Assembly: GCF_022829685.1 (NCBI RefSeq)
Contig: NZ_JAKSYE010000074.1
Coordinates: 26,890-90,889, forward strand
Origin: Methylobacterium sp. E-045
GTDB lineage: Bacteria > Pseudomonadota > Alphaproteobacteria > Rhizobiales > Beijerinckiaceae
Length of the DNA: 64,000 bases
Direction: 5' to 3'
Below the pieces are notes generated by a model, which was given only the letters and a program-made list of their open reading frames with translations, was not told the origin of the DNA and made no database searches. Made by a program: the position numbers and the translations under genes. Below, piece after piece: positions 32,322-40,493 of this stretch; position 1 is the stretch's first letter, and the number at the start of each line of letters is the position of its first letter.

Positions 32322-32963
32322 CTAGTACCCGTCATCGTAGACGACGATCGTCCCATACTCCTCTCGTCCGTCGAGGCGATCGCGAGACACGCGCGAGATC
32401 GGATTGCCGTAGTAGTTTTCCTGCTCCCACGCCCTGTCTCGCGAGCTTTGGGAGCCATCGCGACGCGTACGCCCCACAGATCGCGCCAACCGCTGCGGAT
32501 CATGCCGGCGCAGGGCGGCCACGGGTGCCGCGACGCCACCCTCCACGGTGATGCGTGTCCCGCCCATCCCCTGCTGCTTCACCAGGGCGAACAGCGTCGC
32601 GGCGTTGCGCGGGGAGAGGCGGACGCAGCCATGCGAGGCCGGGCGGCCGAGATGGCGGGTCTGGTTGGTGGCGTGAATGGCGTGCCCGGCCTGGGTGAAG
32701 AAGATCGCGTGCGGCATCGGTGCGTTGTCCCATTCCCGGGAAAAATACGTCCTCTCCATCCGGAACGGCCGGTAGCCGCCATTCGGCGTGTCGTAGCGGG
32801 CGAGCCCCGTGGAGACCGGCCAGACATGCCGGGTCGCACCGTCCACCGCCACGCTCATGCGCTGCGTATCCTTGTCGATGGTCACGCGCATCTCGGCCGA
32901 GGCGGGATGCGCCAGAGCCGCGAGGGCGAGGCCGGACAGGAGGGTGGCGAGTCGTCGGCGCAT
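32322..32963 (-). CDS. L,D-transpeptidase, secreted
   Basis: 213 residues from ATG 32963. A signal peptide is seen (MRRRLATLLSGLALAALA, cut near ASA-E). The YkuD domain covers ~25-150, with the HATNQTRHLGRPASHGCVRL active site including the catalytic Cys and His. It makes 3-3 peptidoglycan crosslinks or attaches proteins to the wall. The C-terminal ~60 residues, rich in Arg and polar residues, form an extra tail. Convergent with the sorbosone dehydrogenase-like gene. Confidence 0.92.
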   Translation of the reverse strand: MRRRLATLLSGLALAALAHPASAEMRVTIDKDTQRMSVAVDGATRHVWPVSTGLARYDTPNGGYRPFRMERTYFSREWDNAPMPHAIFFTQAGHAIHATNQTRHLGRPASHGCVRLSPRNAATLFALVKQQGMGGTRITVEGGVAAPVAALRRHDPQRLARSVGRTRRDGSQSSRDRAWEQENYYGNPISRVSRDRLDGREEYGTIVVYDDGY

Positions 32964-33042
32964 GATCGTCCTCGTTGCGATGCGAGGGAACATGCATCCG
33001 CACGGTGGCGCTTCAAGCGATGCGGTCTGCTTAGAGCCCGCC

Positions 33043-33282
33043 TCAGGCTCTCGCACCGGCGCGGACATAGCCCCGCGAGATCAGGCGGCTGGTCTCGCGA
33101 GCCCGGCGCTCAGCCTGCATCAGGTCGGACAGGGCGTCGGTGATGGCGCAGCGCAAAGCGATCTCCGCATCCCCCGCCGTGCTCGTCAGATAGGCCTGGG
33201 CGATCTCCTCCACCGGGCAGTGGAGGCCCGGCGCCGCCTCATCCTCGTCCCTGGTCCTGGTCCTGGTCAGCGTCTTCGGCAT
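33043..33282 (-). CDS. Small hypothetical protein, CtrA-box gene
   Basis: 79 residues, starting with a charged MPKTLTRTRTRDEDE segment, then a helical region (CPVEEIAQAYLT, ALRCAITDALSDLM). A GGAG lies in front of the ATG. I do not recognise the family. A perfect CtrA-type box lies about 50 bases upstream, which supports real transcription. The 3' end is 79 bases upstream of the L,D-transpeptidase start on the same strand. Confidence 0.6.
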   Translation of the reverse strand: MPKTLTRTRTRDEDEAAPGLHCPVEEIAQAYLTSTAGDAEIALRCAITDALSDLMQAERRARETSRLISRGYVRAGARA

Positions 33283-33332
33283 GGCCCGTCTCCGACTCGC
33301 GTTGAGAACGAAGACAGAACACGCCGCGAGAG

Positions 33333-33348
33333 TTAATGGATCCTTAAC
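33333..33348. promoter_or_regulatory. CtrA-type binding site upstream of the small gene
   Basis: TTAA-TGGATCC-TTAAC matches TTAA-N7-TTAAC exactly and reads TTAA-N7-TTAA on the other strand too. It lies about 50 bases from the ATG at 33282, the same spacing as the site before the reductase gene at 29621. Confidence 0.6.
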
Positions 33349-33399
33349 GGGGTCGCGAGAAGGCTGTGGATATCCGCGCGATGGAGCCTGGGCTCATGC

Positions 33400-33432
33400 C
33401 GGACGACGACGAGGAGACATCGTCGTCGTCCG
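33400..33432 (-). terminator. Perfect 13-pair hairpin downstream of lpdA
   Basis: CGGACGACGACGA pairs with TCGTCGTCGTCCG around GGAGACA. It follows the lpdA stop by about 75 bases on the minus strand, so it may end or protect the pyruvate dehydrogenase transcript. There is no T-run. Confidence 0.45.
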
Positions 33433-33505
33433 CCCGCGCGGGGACTTGCATCCGCCGACCGCCCTGAGGACCGCCATCGGTGGGGACCGGCACTGCCCTC
33501 CGGTA

Positions 33506-34945
33506 TCAGCTGTGGATCACCTTGCCGTAGGCGTCGAGCACGCTCTCGTGCATCATCTCGCTCAGGGTCGGGTGCGGGAAGACCGTGTGCATCAGATCTT
33601 CCTCCGTCGTCTCCAGGTTCATCGCCACGACGTAGCCCTGGATCAGCTCGGTGACTTCCGCCCCCACCATGTGGGCGCCGAGCAACTGGCCGGTCTTGGC
33701 GTCGAACACCGTCTTCACCAGCCCGTCCGGCTCGCCGAGCGCGATGGCCTTGCCGTTGCCGGCGAAGGGGAACCGGCCGACCTTCACGGAGAAGCCCTGT
33801 TCCTTGGCCTTGGCCTCGGTGAGGCCGACGCTGGCGATCTGCGGCTGGCAATAGGTGCAGCCGGGGATCTTGGCCTTGTCCATGGCATGGGTGTGCAGGC
33901 CCTTGATCGTCTCGACGCAGAGCACGCCCTCGTGCTCGGCCTTGTGGGCGAGCATCGGCGGTCCGGCGACGTCGCCGATGGCATAGACGCCCGGCACGTT
34001 GGTGTTGCCCAGCCCGTCGGTGACGACGATGCCGCGCTCGATGCCGATGCCGAGCTTTTCGAGCCCCAGCCCTTCGATGTTGCCGACGACGCCCACCGCC
34101 GAGATCAGCTTCTCCGCCGTCAGCTGCTGGCTCTTGCCGTCCGTGGTCTCAATGGTGGCGGTGACGGAGTCGGCCGCCTTCTCCACCTTCGTCACCTTGG
34201 CGCCGGTGAGGATCTTGATCCCCTGCTTCTCGAAGCGTTTGCGGGCGAGGCCGGCGATCTCGGCATCCTCCACGGGGAGGATCTGCGGCAGCAGCTCGAT
34301 CACCGTCACCTCGGCGCCCATGGTGCGGTAGAACGAGGCGAACTCGATGCCGATGGCGCCCGAGCCCATGACGAGCAGGCTTTTCGGCATCGTCTCCGGC
34401 ACCATGGCCTCGTAATAGGTCCAGATCTGCTTTTTGTCCGGCTCGATGCCGGGGATCGCGCGGGGGCGGGCGCCGGTGGCGACGATGATGTGCCTGGCCG
34501 AATATGAGCCGGCGGCGAGCGCCCCCTTCGGCGCGGGGGCGCGGCTCGTCTCCTTCACGGTGACCTTGCCGGGCTCGTTGCCCTTGGCCGCGGCCTCGAT
34601 GGTGGCCTCGCCCCAGATCACGTCGACCTTGTTCTTCTTCAACAGCATGCCGACGCCGCCATTGAGCCGGGACGAGACCCCGCGCGAGCGCTTGACGATG
34701 GCGGCGGTGTCGAACCCGACCTTCTCGGCCGACAGGCCGTAATCGGAGGCGTGCTGCATGTAATGGTAGATCTCGGCCGAGCGCAGCAGCGCCTTCGTCG
34801 GGATGCAGCCCCAGTTCAGGCAGATGCCGCCGAGATGCTCGCGGTCCACCACCGCGGTCTTGAACCCGAGCTGCGCCGCCCGGATCGCGGCCACGTAGCC
34901 GCCGGGGCCGGCGCCGATGATGAGGATGTCATAGGTGTCGACCAT
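33506..34945 (-). CDS. lpdA: Dihydrolipoyl dehydrogenase (E3)
   Basis: 479 residues. It re-oxidises dihydrolipoyl groups of the pyruvate dehydrogenase complex using FAD and NAD. FAD fold GAGPGGYVAAIRAAQLG, redox pair GGICLNWGCIPTKALL, NAD fold GSGAIGIEFASFY, and the His-Glu dyad in HPTLSE near the end. The redox-loop Trp (CLNWGC) is seen in other PDH-linked E3 proteins. It is the last PDH gene here, after a repeat-filled gap from pdhC. Confidence 0.97.
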   Translation of the reverse strand: MVDTYDILIIGAGPGGYVAAIRAAQLGFKTAVVDREHLGGICLNWGCIPTKALLRSAEIYHYMQHASDYGLSAEKVGFDTAAIVKRSRGVSSRLNGGVGMLLKKNKVDVIWGEATIEAAAKGNEPGKVTVKETSRAPAPKGALAAGSYSARHIIVATGARPRAIPGIEPDKKQIWTYYEAMVPETMPKSLLVMGSGAIGIEFASFYRTMGAEVTVIELLPQILPVEDAEIAGLARKRFEKQGIKILTGAKVTKVEKAADSVTATIETTDGKSQQLTAEKLISAVGVVGNIEGLGLEKLGIGIERGIVVTDGLGNTNVPGVYAIGDVAGPPMLAHKAEHEGVLCVETIKGLHTHAMDKAKIPGCTYCQPQIASVGLTEAKAKEQGFSVKVGRFPFAGNGKAIALGEPDGLVKTVFDAKTGQLLGAHMVGAEVTELIQGYVVAMNLETTEEDLMHTVFPHPTLSEMMHESVLDAYGKVIHS

Positions 34946-35073
34946 GGGTGGCTCCTACGCCCCGCATTCGGCGGGGTCCTGGATGGAGGATGAGGTGGTG
35001 ACGGCAGCGAGGACCGTGTCTATCCGCATACCGTTTTAGCCTGATCGCTGCGGTGGTTGCGGCCTCAACAGGC

Positions 35074-35169
35074 CCCCTCTCCCGTTTGGGAGAGGGTTGG
35101 GGTGAGGGGCGTGAACTTTCCGGAGATGTCACACACCTCACCCTGTCCCTCTCCTTCCAGGAGAGGGGA
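35074..35169. repeat. Palindromic repeat, copy A
   Basis: CCCTCTCCC/GGGAGAGGG hairpin, then TTCCGGAGATG, then a second CCCTCTCC/GGAGAGGG hairpin. The core TCCGGAGATG flanked by two hairpins is shared with the copies at 61502-61646 and 63642-63769. Confidence 0.7.
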
Positions 35170-35211
35170 CCCGCGCGCGCAACCACCGAACGGAGGGATC
35201 GGAGATGGGGT

Positions 35212-35274
35212 CAGATGCCGCCACAACCGCCGCTCCGCCTCCGTCATGGACCTGCGCAGAACATTGGCATGGGT
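35212..35274 (-). pseudogene. DUF559 endonuclease-like remnant
   Basis: The minus strand encodes THANVLRRSMTEAERRLWRH, which matches the usual N-terminal sequence of DUF559 (Vsr-like fold) proteins. After the LWRHL the frame runs directly into repeat sequence, and the nuclease core is missing. I take it as a decayed fragment. Confidence 0.5.
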
Positions 35275-35361
35275 CGCGGCGCGCGGCGAAGCGGATTGCC
35301 GGGGCGGTTCTGTCCAGGGCATCGGCCGTTGCCTCCCGTGAAACCTATCAGGCTCCTGCGC

Positions 35362-35388
35362 CTCCCTCCCCACAAGGGGGAGGAGGGC
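35362..35388. repeat. Short hairpin, repeat fragment
   Basis: CTCCCTCCCC and GGGGGAGGAG pair around ACAA, just after the pdhC stop on the minus strand. It resembles half of the palindromic repeat family and might serve as a terminator for pdhC. Confidence 0.4.
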
Positions 35389-35409
35389 CGGTTTAGCCTT
35401 CCACAACGA

Positions 35410-36834
35410 TCACACCAGCATCCCCATCGGGTTCTCGATCAGGCTCTTGAAGGCCGAGATCAGTTCGGCGCCGAGCGCCCCGTCGAGGACGCGGTGGTCG
35501 CAGGAGAGGGTGGCGGTCATCACCTGGACCACCGCCGGGGCGCCGTCCTTCACCACCACGCGCTTCTCGCCGGCACCCACCGCCAGGATCGAGGATTGCG
35601 GCGGGTTGATCACCGCCGTGAAGTGCTTGATGCCGAACATGCCGAGATTCGAGACCGAGGTGACGCCGCCCTGGTACTCCTCCGGCTTCAGCTTCTTGGC
35701 CCGCGCCCGGCCGGCGAAATCCTTCATCTCGTTGGAGATGGTGGACAGCGTCTTCTGGTCGGCCTTGCGGATCACGGGCGTGAACAGCCCGCCGTCGATG
35801 GCCACGGCCACGCCGACCTCGGCATTGTCGAAGCGCAGGATCCGGTCCTCGGCCCAGACCGCGTTGGCGGCAGGCACCCGCATCAGGGCGAGGCCCATGG
35901 CCTTGATGACGAAGTCGTTCACCGAGAGCTTGAACAGCGGCTTGCCGTCCTTGGTGGTGCCGGCGCTCTTGTTGAGCTGTTCGCGCAGGGCCATCAGCGC
36001 GTCGAGCTCGCAATCGACGGTGAGGTAGAAGTGCGGTGCCACCTGCATCGCCTCGGTGAGGCGCTTGGCGATGGTCTTGCGCATGCCGTCGAGGGGAACC
36101 TCCTCGAAGGTGCCCTTCTGGTAGAAGCCGCGCACCTGATCGGTGGTGAGGCCCTGGGCGGCGGCCTTCGGCGCGGGCGCGGCGGGAGCCGGAGCGGCTG
36201 CGGGCGCCGCGGCGGGGGCCGCCGCCTTCGGAGCCCCGGCCTTGGCCGAGCCGCCGGCGATGGCCGCGCGCACGTCGCGCTCGATCACCCGGCCATGCGG
36301 GCCGGAGCCCGAGACGGCGGCGAGGTCGATGCCTTCGAGCTTGGCGATGCGGCGCGCCAGGGGCGAGGCGACGATGCGGCCGCCCTGCCCGGCCTGGGGC
36401 GCGGCGGCCCCATCGGGCTTGGCGCCGTCCGGCGCCGCGTCGACGCGCGCATAGGATTTGTGGCCGTCGCCGGGGGTGGTGTTCAGCGCCGGCGTGTCGC
36501 TCTTCGGAGTATCGGCCTTGGGAGCCTCCGCCTTGGGAGCCTCCGCTTTGGCACCGCCATCGCCCGCCGCCCCGACGGTCTTCGGGTCCTCGCCCTCGGA
36601 GGCGATGATGGCGATGAGGTCGTTCACCGGCACGTCGGCGGTGCCCTCGGCGACGATGATCTTGGCCAGGATGCCCTCGTCGATGGCCTCGACCTCCATC
36701 GTCGCCTTGTCGGTCTCGATCTCGGCGAGGACGTCGCCGGATTTGACCGCGTCACCCTCCTTCTTCAGCCATTTGGCGAGGTTGCCCTTCTCCATCGTCG
36801 GCGACAGGGCGGGCATCAGGACGTTGATGGGCAT
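35410..36834 (-). CDS. pdhC: Pyruvate dehydrogenase E2, dihydrolipoamide acetyltransferase
   Basis: 474 residues. Residues 1-~78 are a lipoyl domain with lipoyl-lysine in [10 protein letters not shown]. An Ala/Pro/Lys linker is followed by a peripheral subunit-binding domain ([19 protein letters not shown]), another Ala/Pro linker and the acyltransferase core. The active site is [14 protein letters not shown]2 transfers acetyl groups to CoA and is the structural core of the complex. The lipoyl-domain DNA is nearly identical to that in pdhB. Confidence 0.97.
   Translation of the reverse strand: MPINVLMPALSPTMEKGNLAKWLKKEGDAVKSGDVLAEIETDKATMEVEAIDEGILAKIIVAEGTADVPVNDLIAIIASEGEDPKTVGAAGDGGAKAEAPKAEAPKADTPKSDTPALNTTPGDGHKSYARVDAAPDGAKPDGAAAPQAGQGGRIVASPLARRIAKLEGIDLAAVSGSGPHGRVIERDVRAAIAGGSAKAGAPKAAAPAAAPAAAPAPAAPAPKAAAQGLTTDQVRGFYQKGTFEEVPLDGMRKTIAKRLTEAMQVAPHFYLTVDCELDALMALREQLNKSAGTTKDGKPLFKLSVNDFVIKAMGLALMRVPAANAVWAEDRILRFDNAEVGVAVAIDGGLFTPVIRKADQKTLSTISNEMKDFAGRARAKKLKPEEYQGGVTSVSNLGMFGIKHFTAVINPPQSSILAVGAGEKRVVVKDGAPAVVQVMTATLSCDHRVLDGALGAELISAFKSLIENPMGMLV
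36659..36821. repeat. Lipoyl-domain DNA repeat, pdhC copy
   Basis: This ~163-base stretch is repeated at 38582-38744 in pdhB with about six differences by eye. Both encode the same lipoyl-domain protein sequence. Confidence 0.85.
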
Positions 36835-36878
36835 CGGTGTGAATCCTGATCGTCAGCGAAGGGGCGTGGGCGGGGCGG

Positions 36879-37169
36879 TCAGTTCAGGGTGCCGCCGGGC
36901 GGCAAGTCCGGGTCGAAGCTCTCGGAGTCGAGGCCGGCGCGGATGCGCTCGAACGCCTCCTCCTCCGACATCTCCGTCTCCAGCGCGTAGACCCGCGCGG
37001 CCTGGCGGGCGAGATCGATGAGAAGGCGGCCCCAGGTATAGGGATCGTCGAAGGAGCGGCGCAGGGCCACGCTCACCGCGCCGTCCACGACGCTGGCGCG
37101 CACGACCTCGATGCCGCCGTTGTTCAGGGCGTCGGGGGGAGCGGAGAGTTCCTGGAACTTGTCGGTCAT
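36879..37169 (-). CDS. DUF5076 family protein
   Basis: 96 residues from ATG 37169. Family features are APPDALNNGGIEVVRASVVDG and ALRRSFDDPYTWGRLLIDLA. Such genes lie between pdhB and pdhC in several Hyphomicrobiales, as here, which suggests a link with pyruvate dehydrogenase, but the function is unknown. There is no signal peptide or membrane helix. Confidence 0.85.
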   Translation of the reverse strand: MTDKFQELSAPPDALNNGGIEVVRASVVDGAVSVALRRSFDDPYTWGRLLIDLARQAARVYALETEMSEEEAFERIRAGLDSESFDPDLPPGGTLN

Positions 37170-37180
37170 GGTGCTGCCCT

Positions 37181-37292
37181 GCTCTCCTCCCCCTTGTGGG
37201 GAGGAGTTGGAGGTGGGGGTGGTCGGGCGACCCTCGACGCGCGGAGGCTGGGGGAGCCACCCCCGCCCTCGATCCCGCCCCGCAAGGGAGAG
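37181..37292. repeat. GC-rich palindromic sequence between pdhB and DUF5076
   Basis: CTCCTCCCCC/GGGGAGGAG hairpin and further C- and G-rich arms ending in CCGCAAGGGAGAGGG. It resembles the repeat family elsewhere in the window but lacks the TCCGGAGATG core. Confidence 0.45.
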
Positions 37293-37311
37293 GGAAGCGG
37301 GCGCCACCGGG

Positions 37312-38757
37312 TCACCGGTAGCAGACCGCCTTCACCGCCTGGATCACCTCGGCGACGTTGGGCAGGGCGAGCTTCTCGAGATTGGCGGCGTAGGGCATCG
37401 GCACGTCCTTGCCGGTGACCCGCAGGACGGGTGCATCGAGGAAGTCGAAGGCATCGGCCATCAGGCGGGCGATGATCTCGGCGCCGATGCCCGATTGCGG
37501 GAAGCCCTCCTCCACCGTGACGCAGCGGCCGGTCTTCTTCACCGATTCCACGATCGTGTCGGTATCCATCGGACGGAGCGTGCGCAGGTCGATGACCTCC
37601 GCCTCGATGCCCTCTTCGGCCAGCGCCTGCGCCGCCTTCAGCGCGTAGGTCATGCCGATGGAGAAGGAGACGATGGTCACGTCCTTGCCGGTGCGGTGGA
37701 TGCGCGCCTTGCCGATGGGGAGCACGAAATCGTCGAGCTTCGGCACCGGGAAGCTCTGGCCGTAGAGGATCTCGTTCTCGAGGAAGATCACCGGGTTCGG
37801 GTCGCGGATCGCGGCCTTGAGCAGGCCCTTGGCGTCCGAGGCGGTGTAGGGGGCGATCACCTTGAGGCCGGGGACGTTGGAGTACCAGGCGGAGTAATCG
37901 TGGCTGTGCTGGGCGCCGACGCGGGCGGCGGCACCGTTGGGGCCGCGGAACACGATGGGACAGCCGAGCTGGCCGCCGGACATGTACAGGGTCTTGGCCG
38001 CCGAGTTGATGATGTGGTCGATCGCCTGCATGGCGAAGTTGAAGGTCATGAACTCGACGATGGGGCGCAGGCCGGTGAAGGCGGCACCGGCCGCGATGCC
38101 GGCAAAGCCATGCTCGGTGATCGGCGTATCGACCACGCGGCGGGCGCCGAATTCCTGCAGCAGGCCCTGGGTGACCTTGTAGGCGCCCTGGTATTCGGCC
38201 ACTTCCTCGCCCATCACGAAGACCGAATCCTCGCGGCGCATCTCCTCGGCCATGGCGTCGCGCAGCGACTCGCGCACGGTCATGGTCACCATCTCGGTGC
38301 CGGCCGGGAACTCCTCCATCACCGGCGCGGGCGCTTTGTTGGTGATGACGGCCGGAGCCGCCGGAGCGTTCGCCTTGTCGTCGCCGGACTTCGCCGTGGC
38401 GGCCGGCGCCGAGGCCTGGCCCTCAGCCTGCATCGTCGGGGTGGGGGCCGATTGCGCCGGGGCCGAAGCCTCCGGCTTCGCACCGCCTCCCGCCGCCGCC
38501 GCGGCCACGTCCTCGCCCTCACCGGCGATGATGGCGATCGGCGTGTTGACCTTCACGCCCTCGGTGCCTTCCTCGATGAGGATCTTGGCGAGGATGCCCT
38601 CGTCGATGGCCTCGACCTCCATCGTGGCCTTGTCGGTCTCGATCTCGGCGAGGACATCGCCGGATTTGACCGCGTCACCCTCCTTCTTCAGCCATTTGGC
38701 GAGGTTGCCCTTCTCCATCGTGGGGGACAGCGCGGGCATCAGGATGTCGGTCGCCAT
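37312..38757 (-). CDS. pdhB: Pyruvate dehydrogenase E1 beta with N-terminal lipoyl domain
   Basis: 481 residues from ATG 38757. Residues 1-~78 are a lipoyl domain ([10 protein letters not shown]), followed by an Ala/Pro linker (~80-150) and a transketolase-type E1 beta domain ([50 protein letters not shown]). A lipoyl domain on E1 beta is a known alphaproteobacterial feature. With PdhA it decarboxylates pyruvate and acetylates lipoyl groups. Confidence 0.97.
   Translation of the reverse strand: MATDILMPALSPTMEKGNLAKWLKKEGDAVKSGDVLAEIETDKATMEVEAIDEGILAKILIEEGTEGVKVNTPIAIIAGEGEDVAAAAAGGGAKPEASAPAQSAPTPTMQAEGQASAPAATAKSGDDKANAPAAPAVITNKAPAPVMEEFPAGTEMVTMTVRESLRDAMAEEMRREDSVFVMGEEVAEYQGAYKVTQGLLQEFGARRVVDTPITEHGFAGIAAGAAFTGLRPIVEFMTFNFAMQAIDHIINSAAKTLYMSGGQLGCPIVFRGPNGAAARVGAQHSHDYSAWYSNVPGLKVIAPYTASDAKGLLKAAIRDPNPVIFLENEILYGQSFPVPKLDDFVLPIGKARIHRTGKDVTIVSFSIGMTYALKAAQALAEEGIEAEVIDLRTLRPMDTDTIVESVKKTGRCVTVEEGFPQSGIGAEIIARLMADAFDFLDAPVLRVTGKDVPMPYAANLEKLALPNVAEVIQAVKAVCYR
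38582..38744. repeat. Lipoyl-domain DNA repeat, pdhB copy
   Basis: Matches 36659-36821 in pdhC at an offset of 1923 bases with about six mismatches, including at third codon positions. This points to recent gene conversion or duplication. Confidence 0.85.
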
Positions 38758-38892
38758 GAGGTTTTTGATCCGTAGGTTGGCGGGCGGCCTTCTGGAGAGG
38801 AAGCAGCGGCGTCTCGGTCCCTCGCTGCGGCTCTCCCCGTGCCGGCATGGCACGGGAGATGTCCCGGTGGGGGGAGCGTCGCGAGGTCGGCC

Positions 38893-39978
38893 TTAAGCGC
38901 GGGCTTCCAGCAGGATGTCGGTCCAGAGTTCGGACGGATCCGGCTCGGGATCGTGCGTGGCGAACTCGGCCGCGTCGTTGACGGTCTCGCGGACCTTGGC
39001 GTCGGTGGCCTTGAGGTCGGCTTCCGGCACCCCGTGCATCTCGATCAGGCGCTTGCGCACCATCTCGATCGGGTCGTGCTCGTCGCGCATCTTGGAGACT
39101 TCGTCCTTGGTCCGGTATTTCGCCGGATCGGACATGGAGTGGCCGCGATAGCGGTAGGTCTGCATCTCGAGGATATAGGGGCCCTGGCCGGAGCGGGCAT
39201 GCTCCACCGCACGGCTCGCCGCTTCGCGAACGGTTCGGACGTCCATGCCGTCCACCTGCTCGCCGGGGATGCCGAACGAGACGCCGCGCTTGGAGAAGTC
39301 GGTCTGCGCCGAGGCGCGGGCCACCGACGTGCCCATGGCGTAGCGGTTGTTCTCGATCACGTAGACCACGGGCAGCTTCCACAGCTGCGCCATGTTGAAG
39401 CTCTCGTAGACCTGGCCCTGGTTGGCCGCGCCGTCACCCATATAGGTCAGGCTGACCTTGCCGTTCTTCTTGTAGGCATCGGCGAATCCGAGGCCGGTTC
39501 CGAGGGAGACCTGCGCGCCGACGATGCCGTGGCCGCCGAAGAACTGCTTCTCCTTGGAGAACATGTGCATCGAGCCGCCCTTGCCGCGGGAATACCCGCC
39601 GCGCCGGCCGGTCAGCTCGGCCATCACGCCCTTCGGGTCCATGCCGCAGGCGAGCATGTGGCCGTGGTCGCGGTATCCGGTGATGGTCTGGTCGCCCTCG
39701 ACCGAGGCCATCTGCATGCCGATGACGACCGCTTCCTGGCCGATATAGAGGTGGCAGAATCCGCCGATCAGGCCCATGCCGTAGAGCTGGCCCGCCTTCT
39801 CCTCGAAACGCCGGATCAGCAGCATCTCGTGATAGGCGTGGAGGTCTTCCTCCCGGGTGAACTGGGGCGTGTTCGGTGCGGGAGCATGCGTCGGGGCGTC
39901 ACCGCCCCCCGTCCCCAACTGAGCCGAACCCTTGGCCGAATCGGCTTTCGCCTGACCCGCTTCGTTGGCGGCATCCAT
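38893..39978 (-). CDS. pdhA: Pyruvate dehydrogenase E1 alpha
   Basis: 361 residues from ATG 39978, which has a strong GGGAGGAAAG ribosome site; longer in-frame starts are not family-like. The thiamine diphosphate motif is GDGAANQGQVYESFNMA with VYVIENN. YRDHGHMLACG and the phospho-loop-like YRYRGHSMSDPAKYR are also seen. Together with PdhB it forms the E1 heterotetramer. It is the first gene of the pdhA-pdhB-DUF5076-pdhC group. Confidence 0.97.
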   Translation of the reverse strand: MDAANEAGQAKADSAKGSAQLGTGGGDAPTHAPAPNTPQFTREEDLHAYHEMLLIRRFEEKAGQLYGMGLIGGFCHLYIGQEAVVIGMQMASVEGDQTITGYRDHGHMLACGMDPKGVMAELTGRRGGYSRGKGGSMHMFSKEKQFFGGHGIVGAQVSLGTGLGFADAYKKNGKVSLTYMGDGAANQGQVYESFNMAQLWKLPVVYVIENNRYAMGTSVARASAQTDFSKRGVSFGIPGEQVDGMDVRTVREAASRAVEHARSGQGPYILEMQTYRYRGHSMSDPAKYRTKDEVSKMRDEHDPIEMVRKRLIEMHGVPEADLKATDAKVRETVNDAAEFATHDPEPDPSELWTDILLEARA

Positions 39979-40112
39979 CGGCTTTCCTCCCGTGAACGGC
40001 TTTTCAGAAACCGTTTCTAGGACAGGGTTTTGCGGAAAGCGAGGCCGACGCGTCGACAGATCGGCCGAGTTGTCAGGCAGAACGCGACGGGACAAACACG
40101 ATCAGGCCACGA

Positions 40113-40424
40113 TCAGGGATTGATGATGACGACGTCGTTCGCGTGGACGCGGCCGAGGACGATGCGGGCGCGTTCCTCCAGCAGATCCCGGTCAATCTGC
40201 TCGCTGCGCAGGAGCGCCACCCGGTGCTCCCAGACCGCCCGGTCGGCCTTGGCCGCCGTGAGCTCCTGCTTCAGGCCAAAGGCCTGGATCTTGAGCGCGC
40301 GCTTGGCCTCCAGGCCGCGATTGCCGCTCTCGGCCTGATGCACGAAATAGCCGACCACGAGCGCGGACACGGCGTAGAGGCCGAGCGGCATGAGAACGGA
40401 ACGGACGCGACGACGGACCACCAT
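40113..40424 (-). CDS. FtsB/DivIC-type septum formation initiator
   Basis: 103 residues if it starts at ATG 40424 (MVVRRRVRSV); another in-frame ATG at 40484 would add 20 residues, and neither has a clear ribosome site. One membrane helix (MPLGLYAVSALVVGYFVH) is followed by a coiled coil (LEAKRALKIQAFGLKQELTA) and an ARIVLG-type end. FtsB bridges FtsL and FtsQ in the divisome. An ftsB-type gene upstream of pdhA is a known alphaproteobacterial arrangement. The usual eno gene is not next to it; instead there is a divergent lysR 70 bases away. Confidence 0.88.
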   Translation of the reverse strand: MVVRRRVRSVLMPLGLYAVSALVVGYFVHQAESGNRGLEAKRALKIQAFGLKQELTAAKADRAVWEHRVALLRSEQIDRDLLEERARIVLGRVHANDVVIINP

Positions 40425-40493
40425 GTCCGGACCATCGCGCCACAGGGTTAAGGATGTGTTGCCGATGCCGGTCTTCGTCTCCATGGCGGCCCG

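Larger units (their letters stand above)
34946..35409. other. 464-base repeat-filled gap between pdhC and lpdA
   Basis: No intact gene. It contains a GC-rich palindromic repeat (35074-35169), a scrap of a DUF559-like reading frame on the minus strand, and a short hairpin CTCCCTCCCC/GGGGGAGGAG at 35362-35388. These probably accumulated after insertion of DNA between the two PDH genes. Confidence 0.55.

Noticed and set aside
35065..35406. Intact 113-residue minus-strand gene between pdhC and lpdA
   Set aside because: Only ~20 residues resemble DUF559; the rest translates repeat DNA. It is better seen as a remnant.
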